From the IMG/VR virus record IMGVR_UViG_3300042564_002819, positions 124,001 through 188,000 of that record: a DNA stretch of 64,000 nucleotides. One strand, 5' to 3'. The DNA is from a virus. Positions 16,221 to 24,900 of this stretch are shown here, piece after piece; positions within the stretch are counted from its first letter, which is position 1; every line of letters begins with the position of its first letter. The position numbers and the translations under genes were made by a program. The notes under the pieces were generated by a model. The model saw only the letters and a program-made list of their open reading frames with translations, did no database searches and had not been told where the DNA came from.

Positions 16221-17309
16221 ATGGATATATTAAGAGCCCTTTTAGAGAGTGATGCAATTACTGAGCAAACAAAATCTGAAATTCAAGAAGCGTGGGATGC
16301 TAAAGTTGTAGAAAACCGTCTTGCGGTAACTACAGAGCTTCGTGAAGAATTTGCTAAGAAATATGAACACGATAAAGGTGTTATGATCGAAGCAATTGAC
16401 GCTATGATTGGTGAAAAACTTTCGGAAGAAATGGAAGAATTTCACAATGATCGCAAACAACTAGCCGAAGCGAAAGCACGATATGCTATAGCAATGAGAG
16501 AAAATACAAAACTATTTAAAAAGTTTGTAACTGAATCTCTGGCTAAAGAAGTTTCAGAACTACATGAAGATCAAAAAGAAATGGCAGCAAAATTTTCCGT
16601 TCTTGAAGAATTCATTGTAGAACAACTTGCAAAAGAACTTGCAGAATTCCAAGAAGATAAAAAAGACTTAGCTGAAACAAAAGTACGTTTAGTACGTGAA
16701 GCTAAAGACCATATAGCAAAAGTCAAAAAAGACTTTATTGCTAGAAGTGCAAAAGCAGTTCAAGAAACAGTTGCTAAAGGACTTAAGTCTGAAATTAGTC
16801 AACTTAAAGAAGACATTGATGTTGCACGTAAAAACGATTTTGGTCGCAAAATTTTTGAAGCATTCGCCGGTGAATATCTAAATAGTCACTTAAATGAAAC
16901 TTCAGAAACTAAAAAGTTACTTAAATTAATTACAGCAAAAGACAAACAACTAGCTGAAGCAAAAGCAATTACTGCAAAAGCTATGAATCTTGTTGAATCA
17001 AAAAAATCAGAAGTTAAACGTCTGGTTGAATCACAAGAGCGTCAAAAAGTTCTAAACGAACTTGTTGCACCTTTAAGTAAAGATCAAAAAACGATAATGA
17101 CAGATTTACTGGAAAGCGTTCAAACTAACAGACTACGTTCTGCGTTTGAAAAGTATCTACCGGCAGTTATTGACGGTAACAGTCCAGCGAAGCAGAAGGC
17201 AATACTATCAGAAGGCAAAGAAATTACAGGCAATAGAGAAAATAGTTCGATTAAGTCAGCAACCGACAACAATGTGATTGACATTGTGCGTTTAGCTGGA
17301 TTGAAATAA
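16221..17309 (+). CDS. 22: Major prohead scaffold protein gp22
   Basis: A 362-residue, almost fully helical and charged protein with heptad patterning (for example EEFAKKYEHDKGVMIEAIDA and LAEFQEDKKDLAETKVRLVR), as expected for T4 gp22 (269 residues), the main internal scaffold. C-terminal segments RQKVLNELVAPLSKDQKTIM and AFEKYLPAVIDG are typical of this family in marine phages. It lies between the protease and the capsid gene, exactly as in T4. Several L-x-E sites fit its destruction by gp21. GGAAAAG precedes the ATG. Confidence 0.92.
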   Translation: MDILRALLESDAITEQTKSEIQEAWDAKVVENRLAVTTELREEFAKKYEHDKGVMIEAIDAMIGEKLSEEMEEFHNDRKQLAEAKARYAIAMRENTKLFKKFVTESLAKEVSELHEDQKEMAAKFSVLEEFIVEQLAKELAEFQEDKKDLAETKVRLVREAKDHIAKVKKDFIARSAKAVQETVAKGLKSEISQLKEDIDVARKNDFGRKIFEAFAGEYLNSHLNETSETKKLLKLITAKDKQLAEAKAITAKAMNLVESKKSEVKRLVESQERQKVLNELVAPLSKDQKTIMTDLLESVQTNRLRSAFEKYLPAVIDGNSPAKQKAILSEGKEITGNRENSSIKSATDNNVIDIVRLAGLK

Positions 17310-17319
17310 GGAGAAAAAT

Positions 17320-18498
17320 ATGTCAGAACTACTAGAAAGTCGCTGGCAGGAGACAAAAAACGCCCTTCTTGAAGGCCTACAAGGCAACAAAAAAGCAGTT
17401 ATGGCCACTACTCTTGAGAATACTCGCAAGTATCTCTCAGAAAGTGCAACTGCTGGTGCTACTTCTGCTGGTAATATCGCAACTCTTAACAGAGTTATTC
17501 TTCCGGTTATACGCCGTGTAATGCCAACTGTTATTGCTAACGAATTGGTTGGTGTTCAACCAATGACTGGTCCAGTTGGTCAAATTCACACTCTAAGAGT
17601 ACGTTACAGTGATTCGTTCACTGATAGTACTGGCGGAAGTGTTACTGCTGGTGAAGAAGCACTATCACCATTCAAGATTGCTGAAGGTTACTCAGGTAAC
17701 GTTACAAACTCTTACACTGCTGCTGGAACTGCTGTACTCGAAGGTACTGCTGGTAACAGACTAAGCATCCAAATCTTGAAGCAAACTGTTGAAGCTAAGT
17801 CACGTAAGCTCTCAGCTCGCTGGACATTTGAAGCTGCTCAAGACGCACAAGCAATGCACGGCATTGACGTCGAAGCAGAAATCATGGCAGCTCTTGCACA
17901 AGAAATTACTGCTGAAATCGACCAAGAAGTTATCCGTAGCTTAACTACTCTTGCAGGTAGTGCCGTTGAAACATACGACCAAGCTGCTGTTAGTGGTACT
18001 GCAACATTCGTTGGTGACGAACACGCTGCTCTAGCTGTTCAAATCAACCGTGTTTCAAACTTGATCGCTCAGCGTACACGCCGTGGTGCTGGTAACTGGG
18101 CAGTTGTTTCCCCAACTGTTCTAACTCTTCTACAGAGTGCAACTACTAGTGCTTTCGCTCGTACAACTGAAGGTACTTTCGAAGCCCCAACTAACACTAA
18201 GCTAGTTGGTACTCTAAACAACGCAATGAAGGTTTATGTTAACACATATGCTTCAAGCGACAACGTTCTAATCGGTTACAAAGGTTCATCAGAATCAGAC
18301 GCAGCCGCTTTCTATTGCCCATACATTCCGTTGATGAGCAGTGGTGTTGTTCTTGATCCGTCAACATTCGAACCAGTAGTTAGCTTCATGACTCGTTACG
18401 GTTATGTAGAACTAACTAACGCTGCTTCGTCGCTAGGTAACGCTGCGGACTACCTAGGTGTTGTCGGTGTAACAACTGCAAACCTAAGCTTCAGCTAA
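17320..18498 (+). CDS. 23: Major capsid protein gp23
   Basis: A 392-residue HK97-fold capsid protein, clearly shorter than T4 gp23 (521). Family segments include LNRVILPVIRRVMPTVIANE, LVGVQPMTGPVGQIHTLRVR and the C-terminal PLMSSGVVLDPSTFEPVVSF with MTRYGYVELTNA. The N-terminal 41 residues look like a gp21-removed delta domain: LSE followed by SATAG at 39-41 fits the L-x-E cleavage rule. Codon choice is more regulated than in neighbours (GGT, CGT, GCT-rich), consistent with very high expression. GGAG 6 bases from the ATG; a strong terminator follows. Confidence 0.96.
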   Translation: MSELLESRWQETKNALLEGLQGNKKAVMATTLENTRKYLSESATAGATSAGNIATLNRVILPVIRRVMPTVIANELVGVQPMTGPVGQIHTLRVRYSDSFTDSTGGSVTAGEEALSPFKIAEGYSGNVTNSYTAAGTAVLEGTAGNRLSIQILKQTVEAKSRKLSARWTFEAAQDAQAMHGIDVEAEIMAALAQEITAEIDQEVIRSLTTLAGSAVETYDQAAVSGTATFVGDEHAALAVQINRVSNLIAQRTRRGAGNWAVVSPTVLTLLQSATTSAFARTTEGTFEAPTNTKLVGTLNNAMKVYVNTYASSDNVLIGYKGSSESDAAAFYCPYIPLMSSGVVLDPSTFEPVVSFMTRYGYVELTNAASSLGNAADYLGVVGVTTANLSFS

Positions 18499-18516
18499 TA
18501 ACTGAAACATATAAAG

Positions 18517-18543
18517 AATAGGCCCTACGGGGCCTATTTTTTT
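18517..18543 (+). terminator. Strong intrinsic terminator after gp23
   Basis: AATAGGCCC-TACG-GGGCCTATT, 9-bp stem, followed by a T7 run. Ends the head operon. Confidence 0.9.
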
Positions 18544-18554
18544 GAAATTTTTTC

Positions 18555-18582
18555 TTGACTTATGTGTGTGTTGTGTTATGTT
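18555..18582 (+). promoter_or_regulatory. Sigma70-like promoter
   Basis: TTGACT 18555-18560, 16 bases, TATGTT 18577-18582, immediately after the gp23 terminator and 28 bases before the ATG at 18611. Confidence 0.5.
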
Positions 18583-18610
18583 GTTAGAAACAATACAAAG
18601 GAATAGCACA

Positions 18611-19174
18611 ATGAAAGTTTCACTGAGAAAAGCAAACGCACTACAAGCAGCAATTGTTGATATGGTTGCTACATTTGAATTAGTAACAGATATTTCTATT
18701 AACGAGTTTGAAAATGCTTCAACAAAAATTAATGAAGCAAAAAACAAATTTGAATTTAATTTAAACAATCGTTCTACACTAATGGGAGTTCAATACGAAA
18801 TCCGTCGTGCTGTTAGCATTGCTAATGCACAATCAGGAATTAACAATTTTCTTGCAGAAGTAGCAATGATCGAAAAAGAAATTGCTCTTTACTCTAAGCT
18901 TTCAAAAGTACGCCCGGCACTCGAGGATGGAGTTATTTCTGGTAAACTCGAAAAGATTAAACATCGTAGCGAAGATCAGTTTTACGGTAGAGAAGATCAA
19001 GTTCAAACTTCGATCTTTGACGAATTTGAAATTAAAGAATTTAAATCTAGACTTGCTTCTTTGAAAAAAGAAAAAACTCGTTTGCAAGATCAGTTGCTTG
19101 AACTTAACATTAAAACAGAAATTGAGTTAAGTATAGATTCTGTAAACTTGCTAGCACAAGCAGGAATTATCTAA
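18611..19174 (+). CDS. Coiled-coil protein of unknown function
   Basis: A 187-residue, predicted all-helical protein from ATG 18611 (MKVSLRKANALQAAIVDMVA), with AAGGA 9 bases upstream. A longer reading frame starts inside the terminator/promoter region and is rejected. Two heptad-rich parts flank residues ~105-125; the second is KEFKSRLASLKKEKTRLQDQ. Its own sigma70-like promoter suggests expression outside the late programme. Similar helical proteins occur in other phages without assigned function; I do not recognise one here. Confidence 0.75.
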   Translation: MKVSLRKANALQAAIVDMVATFELVTDISINEFENASTKINEAKNKFEFNLNNRSTLMGVQYEIRRAVSIANAQSGINNFLAEVAMIEKEIALYSKLSKVRPALEDGVISGKLEKIKHRSEDQFYGREDQVQTSIFDEFEIKEFKSRLASLKKEKTRLQDQLLELNIKTEIELSIDSVNLLAQAGII

Positions 19175-19180
19175 GTTTTG

Positions 19181-19231
19181 GTAGTATAGCCTACTTGCTT
19201 TAGGTGAGTAGGCAAACTACCCGGTAGTAGG
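19181..19231 (+). ncRNA. Structured intergenic hairpin
   Basis: Outer stem GGTAGT/ACTACC encloses an inner 10-bp stem (GCCTACTTGC / GTGAGTAGGC, two wobble pairs) with a TTTAG loop, followed by CCGGTAGTAGG. Could be a small RNA, a leader element or a processing signal for the following small genes. Confidence 0.35.
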
Positions 19232-19259
19232 AAAGAGAAGAGGATAGGTTACTGTTTCC

Positions 19260-19466
19260 TTGAAAGAAACATATGTCCGTAATAAGACTCCGGTTTTATT
19301 AACCCTGATTGTGTGCTCTAGCGTTTTATTATACCCTTGTTGGTCTGCATTTTGCTCGCTAGAAATAAACATTCCGTTGCACATTGTGGGTTGCACTTTG
19401 TTTTTTGCAAGTTGCTTTACTTATTACTCACTTTCCTACACTGTTATAATCAAAGGTTTAATATGA
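19260..19466 (+). CDS. Possible small membrane protein
   Basis: A 68-codon frame from TTG 19260 with two hydrophobic segments (VLLTLIVCSSVLLYP and HIVGCTLFFASCFTYYSL). There is no ATG in frame and no clear SD. It ends in a 4-base ATGA overlap with the next gene, an arrangement typical of coupled genes in this genome, which is the main argument that it is real. Hydrophobic phage proteins like this are often holin or superinfection factors, but nothing specific shows this. Confidence 0.35.
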   Translation: MKETYVRNKTPVLLTLIVCSSVLLYPCWSAFCSLEINIPLHIVGCTLFFASCFTYYSLSYTVIIKGLI

Positions 19467-19705
19467 AACAAAAACCTTGGGAATCAAAGATTCCTCAAAA
19501 TCCTAAAAATAAAAATCGAAAACGTTGCTATAGAATTTGGACCAAGCTAACTAACTCATCACGTGCAGGCGGTAAAATTGTATGGCTAACAGATAAACAA
19601 AAAACTTTTTATCTTGTTAAATATCCAAATAAAATATTCGAAGAAGAACTTGACAAGGATACAAAAGAGTATTATAAAAAGTATCTACATCAAACAGTAG
19701 ATTGA
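19463..19705 (+). CDS. Small basic protein of unknown function
   Basis: An 80-residue basic protein from ATG 19463 (MKQKPWESKIPQNPKNKNRK), with conserved-looking aromatic and basic residues in RCYRIWTKLTNSS, KIVWLTDKQKTFYLV and DTKEYYKKYLHQ. The ATG overlaps the preceding TGA. Longer versions of the frame run upstream through the hydrophobic gene and are shadows. No family recognised. Confidence 0.6.
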   Translation: MKQKPWESKIPQNPKNKNRKRCYRIWTKLTNSSRAGGKIVWLTDKQKTFYLVKYPNKIFEEELDKDTKEYYKKYLHQTVD

Positions 19706-19713
19706 GGGCTACC

Positions 19714-19974
19714 GTGGAAGAAGATACCTTTTGGCAAGATTCTATGAATACTTTAAAAACATGGCGTAAGGAGCATCGCGGATATGCTCCCCAGATTTAT
19801 AAAATACAAAAAACATTTGAAGAAATGCGTATTCAATATCAAAAGAATATGCAGCAACACTTTCAAAAACGTTCTGTCGGTTCTTTAGAAAAAGCAAATA
19901 AAATAAAAGAAGAAGCAGAACAGATATTTAAAAAAATCTCTAAATTAGAGTTTTTAGCAACCTTATCTAAATAA
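19714..19974 (+). CDS. Small helical protein of unknown function
   Basis: An 86-residue, helix-rich, lysine/glutamate-rich protein (MEEDTFWQDSMNTLKTWRKE). The start is GTG 19714 because GAGGG lies 4-5 bases upstream at good spacing; a TTG at 19702 in frame is less likely. It ends at a terminator hairpin. Function unknown. Confidence 0.6.
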   Translation: MEEDTFWQDSMNTLKTWRKEHRGYAPQIYKIQKTFEEMRIQYQKNMQQHFQKRSVGSLEKANKIKEEAEQIFKKISKLEFLATLSK

Positions 19975-19998
19975 TCCGCCTTGTGCGGATTATTTTAT
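19970..19998 (+). terminator. Intrinsic terminator
   Basis: AATAATCCGC-CTTGT-GCGGATTATT, 10-bp perfect stem followed by TTA. It begins right at the stop of the upstream gene. Confidence 0.7.
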
Positions 19999-20025
19999 AG
20001 GTACATAACCCATTTTTACTTATTT

Positions 20026-20033
20026 GATAAATA
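20026..20033 (+). promoter_or_regulatory. Late promoter box GATAAATA for the fibre/virion block
   Basis: GATAAATA, 82 bases before the ATG at 20115; the transcript would have a leader of about 75 bases containing a GCGG-AAAC-CCACCGC-like short stem. Probably drives the five-gene block that follows. Confidence 0.6.
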
Positions 20034-20114
20034 CTATGTCGAGAGTATGCTGTATGGTGTACTTTATGCGGAAACCCACCGCGTAGACCTAGAACGTCAA
20101 TTAAGGAGAAAACA

Positions 20115-20507
20115 ATGGGACGTCCACTAAGAAAAGATGTACTTGGTATTGATGCTATTGGTACATATGCAAGTTCAAACACTGGTATTAGAGTAGAATT
20201 GTATGACGGTTCTTTAAGAACTGACGGAGTAATTCTCAAGCAACGTGGTGCAAAAACATTCCAATGCACTCGCGTTGGAACTATTGGTACTAGTTCTACA
20301 TATGATTATTACGTATTACAAAACAGTACACCTAATGCTGCAAATGAAATGAGAATGTTTGGATTTTTAAATACAAACTCCGGAACACAAATTAACATTA
20401 GAAAAATTACAAAGCGTGTTGCTACTGATTTTTCCGGAAATAGATATACCTGGGTCTTAGAAAACGATAGCTCAAACGACTACATTGTACTGACTGCTAT
20501 TGCCTAA
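20115..20507 (+). CDS. Small virion structural protein
   Basis: A 130-residue beta-rich protein (MGRPLRKDVLGIDAIGTYAS) with many Ser/Thr/Gly and aromatic residues in its C-terminal half (STYDYYVLQN, FSGNRYTWVLENDSSNDYIV). Proteins with this beginning are common beside fibre genes in marine T4-like phages and are taken to be virion components. GGAG lies 8 bases before the ATG. First gene of the fibre block. Confidence 0.7.
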   Translation: MGRPLRKDVLGIDAIGTYASSNTGIRVELYDGSLRTDGVILKQRGAKTFQCTRVGTIGTSSTYDYYVLQNSTPNAANEMRMFGFLNTNSGTQINIRKITKRVATDFSGNRYTWVLENDSSNDYIVLTAIA

Positions 20508-20517
20508 GGGATAAAAA

Positions 20518-21561
20518 ATGTCATCAAAAAAAGTAGCTGCGTTTGGTGTTGACGAGTATGTAATTAAAGTTAAGCCGTCAGGATTTATAACATTAGATTC
20601 GAGTGTGACAGTGTCTGGAGACTTATTAGTCGAAGGCACAACTACTACAATTGAAAGTACAGATCTTGTAATTAGCGATAATACAATAACTCTAAATTCA
20701 GGAGATCCTGGATATCCTGAACCAACAGGCGGCGTTTTTTTACGAAATGCTGGACTTATTATTAATCGTGGTAATAGACCAGACGCACTATTTTTATTTG
20801 ATGAAACAAAAGTCTTCAAAGACTCACAGACTGGGGGCCAAACTACTGGCGCCTATACATTTGCAAACGACAATAATGCATTAGTTGGTATATACACTAA
20901 CTTCATTGGGACATATAACAGCGAAGATTTGATTCTATTAGGTTCCGGGCCTACAGGAATGGGGTCTATAACATCTGTTGTGTCAGTAAGTGGAACGACA
21001 GATTACGAAAAGCAAGTCTTTCCTTATACTGGATCAAACATCACACCAAACTTATCAAATCCTGATAGTTTATCTAATCCTTACGACGACGATATAATCC
21101 CAAATATTAAGTCTGTTAAAGATTATGTTAAAGCGTACACAAGTTACAATTTTCCATATAAACTTGATAAACCGTTAGGTGACACCGAAGTTGAAGTTTC
21201 AGATCTTGCTGCCGGTGATCCTATAAGTAAAATTACGTTTACAGTTGATGGACTTGTTAAAGCTACTATGTTTTCTAATAGAATTGAATTAAATTCTATT
21301 AGCATTAGTAGTAATACTATATCATCTACTGGTACGAATCAAGATATAATTATTGATCCTAATGGCACTGGTATTCTACAAGTTGATACTTATCTTAACA
21401 TAACTAATCAAGTGGAACCTACTACACCAGCCGACGGTGTAACATTTTATGCTAATGCAGCAGGAGACGGCGGCACAGGTATATATTTTAAAAATGACAC
21501 CGGAATCTCAGATGAATTAGTTAGCAGAAATAAAGCATTGTTGTATAGTATAATATTTTAA
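20518..21561 (+). CDS. Tail fibre-like virion protein
   Basis: A 347-residue beta-rich protein. Residues ~30-60 contain SGDLLVEGTTTTIESTDLVI and SDNTITLNSGD, the same G-N/D-L-x-V-x-G-TTTT-I/V module that appears twice in the 3646-residue protein (as NLTVNGTTTTVNSTTISVDD). The C-terminal third has beta-helix-like repeats ending DPNGTGILQVDTYLN. A fibre or fibre-adaptor role is inferred. 10 bases after the previous stop with GGGATAAAAA before the ATG. Confidence 0.7.
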   Translation: MSSKKVAAFGVDEYVIKVKPSGFITLDSSVTVSGDLLVEGTTTTIESTDLVISDNTITLNSGDPGYPEPTGGVFLRNAGLIINRGNRPDALFLFDETKVFKDSQTGGQTTGAYTFANDNNALVGIYTNFIGTYNSEDLILLGSGPTGMGSITSVVSVSGTTDYEKQVFPYTGSNITPNLSNPDSLSNPYDDDIIPNIKSVKDYVKAYTSYNFPYKLDKPLGDTEVEVSDLAAGDPISKITFTVDGLVKATMFSNRIELNSISISSNTISSTGTNQDIIIDPNGTGILQVDTYLNITNQVEPTTPADGVTFYANAAGDGGTGIYFKNDTGISDELVSRNKALLYSIIF

Positions 21562-21573
21562 AGGAATTAACAG

Positions 21574-21906
21574 ATGGCAATTACAAGCAGTTTAATCGGA
21601 GAAATTAATACAACAGTTTTAGAAGTACCAGCTGATAAAAGATGGGCTATAACAACTATCTTGGTTTGTAATTATGCTTCTAGCAACGATTCTGCAAATG
21701 ATAGTACATTTGACATGCACATAACAAAAGGTGTTGGTGGGTCAACTAGTAACACAAATAAAATTTTAAACAATGTATCTGTTCCTGCACAAGAAACTTT
21801 TACACTAAGCACAGAAAGAATAATCCTAGAAGAAAATGATAGGATTATTATGATTAGTACAGACCCTGACAAATTATCAACTACTATTAGTTATTTAGAA
21901 GTATAA
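21574..21906 (+). CDS. Small virion-associated protein
   Basis: A 110-residue protein (MAITSSLIGEINTTVLEVPA) that looks like a small jelly-roll or Ig-like domain: alternating hydrophobic strands (WAITTILVCNYAS, ERIILEENDRIIMISTDP). It is in the fibre block, AAGGA lies upstream, and it ends four bases before the next ATG. Probably a small adaptor or decoration subunit; no specific family is assigned. Confidence 0.65.
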   Translation: MAITSSLIGEINTTVLEVPADKRWAITTILVCNYASSNDSANDSTFDMHITKGVGGSTSNTNKILNNVSVPAQETFTLSTERIILEENDRIIMISTDPDKLSTTISYLEV

Positions 21907-21910
21907 GCTT

Positions 21911-24900
21911 ATGAGATACATTAAAGATCAAGTATTACACAGAAGAAATATAGGAGATCAACAGCTCGTTATTAAAAGTGACGGCGACGTTGATATTAAA
22001 CCTGCAAGTGGTATTGTAAATATAACAGGAAACTTGAGAGTTACCGGAAATATTGCAGGATCCGAAGAAAATCAATTAACGTATTATGTATCATTAGAAG
22101 GCGACGACAATAATAGCGGTCTTGGACCTACTCCGGATAGAGCTAAAAGAACCATTAAAGCGGCTGTTGCCGCAGCACCTGCAGGTTCAACAATACAACT
22201 TGCACCGGGCAATTATTATGAAAATAATCCGATAACTTTAAAGGAAAGACAAACAGTTCGCGGCACTAGCTTGCGTAATACACAAATTTGGCCTTTAAAT
22301 AACCAAACTGACATTTTTTATGTAGACAATGCTTGTTACATCTATCAAGTTACATTTCGCGGACTTAGAGATCCAGGCTGGTGCGTAAAAATTAAACCAG
22401 GTGCTCTAGTTACAGTTTCTCCTTATGTTCAAAACTGTACAAACATGAATGGCCCGTGGCTTAACGACGGAACAGAGTTTGTACCATTTCAAACTGTACA
22501 AATTGAAGGAGTAGAACCTACTGCAAGACCAATCATCGACGACGAAAGAGTTCCATTAGCAAAGCGTGTTAACGAAACCGGTGGCGGCAACGGTATGCTA
22601 GTTGACGGTAACGAATACGATCAAAGATCTCTAGTATTTTCAATGGTAGCTGACGCCTTTACTCAAATTGCTCAAGGTGGCATTGGTTTCCATATTACTA
22701 ACTTTGGTTATACACAGATTGTTAGTTGTTTCACAGTTTTCTGCCGTACTGGTTTCTTAACTACTAATGGTGGTTATCTATCTATTTCTAACTCTGTTAG
22801 CGACTTTGGTACATACGGATTAATAGCCGACGGTGTATTCGATACTCCTTATACATCAGCAAGACCTGTACAAGATTATACATCATCAGTTGGAAGTATT
22901 TCGGTAATCAACCAAGGTTCTGGATATACTAGTGCTCCGTCAGTTGTTATTGATCCCCCATTAGGTTCAGGAGGAGTACAAGCAACCGCAGTTGCAACTA
23001 TCGACCTTTCTACTGGTAAAGTAACTTCGATTAGTATAACTGAAAACGGATCTGGCTACACAGAAATTCCGGGTGTAGCATTAGTTGGCGGCGGCTATGC
23101 GGTAATTGCAACAGCAGAAGCTAATATTACAACAAATCAAATTATAACAATTAATAGCTTTAGAGATAGACCTCAAGTAGGATCGGTAATTGTGTTCGAT
23201 GGCGATCCTACAAAGTATTATATTACAAATACTAATATAACAACACAACCGTTAATTTACGAAGAAGAGGTGTGTAGAAGAGATGTTGCATACATCGTTG
23301 ATGCTGTATTAGGTGACATGGTTCTTGGTACTAACTATCAATCAGTTGCGGCTGGCCGCAGTTATTTAAGATCAGCCGCTGCAAAGGTATTAAGAGAACA
23401 ATTAGCACCAACAATATACGGTATTGAAGCAGCTAGAGATGCTGTACTAGAAAGAATACCAGATTCTAATCCAGCAAATGAAGTAGCAAGATACGAAATT
23501 ATCGAAAGATTTGCTGCTATAATTAACATTATCGAGGAAGGTGACAGCTCGGTTGCTCCTGATATAGTTTATGATAACTTGTCTTTATCTGCAGAAACTG
23601 TAAATTCAAAAAATAACATTCTTGCAAACAAAGAATTTATTGTTGAAGAAACTACAAAATATATTGCAGAACAATTTACAAATCTTTCTTACAATCAAGA
23701 AAAATGCGAAAGAGATGTTAAATTAATACTTTCAGCAGTATCTTATGATGTTGCACTAGGAACAAATTATAATGCAGTAGTTTCAGGATTAGCATATATT
23801 AGAGGAAATGCTGCATATGTGCAATCTAATCAAAAAATACAAACTATTTCTGCAATAGACTATGCTAAAACTCAAGTAGCAGGATTAAGTTCAGTAAGTT
23901 CGGATGCTACAGCTTTAGCAAGAAGCAACGCAGCCTTTGACGAAATTATCGATTTGTTAAATGCAGGTGACAGCTCAAGTGCAGCAGACTTACAATATCC
24001 TTCACCGACAAATGTTACTTTAACTAGACTAGGTTCAAAAAATCATTTAAGAGCAAATAGAGAATTTATACGTGCAGAGATTATTGCATGGATAGATGAC
24101 AATTACCCTGAGTTAACCTACGATGTAATAAAATGTGAAAGAGATGTAGGCTATATAGTTGATGCACTAAGTTATGATATACTTTATAAAGGTAATAGTG
24201 CAACATTAACTGTTGCAAATTCATACTTTGTAGACGGAGTTAGTCAACTCGGTCTTGGAGAAACTGAAGCCACTATTGCTGCATACGAAAGACTACAATT
24301 TATTATTAATCAAATTGTATTAGGTAATTCTATTACAAAGTCACCGTTAAACGCATTGTCTCAAGATTTCTCAAGCGGAAATGCAACAGGTACCGAAGTT
24401 GATTTATTAACAGATCTAACACAAATCATCATTGATGTTATTACTGATAACTCTTTGGATGACTTGCCAGAGATAGAATATCCAGACACGTCATGGGTCG
24501 CTGCTGGCATTGAAACAGCAAAAAGACAAATATTTGCTAATAGAGATACAGTAGCCACACAAGTTACAGAATATATATTGTTAACGTATCCTGATTTTAC
24601 ATATTCTGTAGCAAAATGTAAAAGAGATGTTGGATTTATTATTGATGCAGTTGCAAGAGATGTTAGATTAGAAACTAATCATAATAGTATAACTGCTGGT
24701 TTAGCATACAAAAGATCTTATGCTAACGTTGTAACAGCAGATCAATATCCTGCTACAATTGCAGCAATAAGAGAAGCAAAAAGATTAGCAAGTAATACAG
24801 TTGAAGCAAATACAACAGTACAAACAGAAGTAAATAACAGATTCGACGTTATCTTAGATATAATTGAAGAAGATCAGTTACCTAGCGAAGGTACAGTTTT

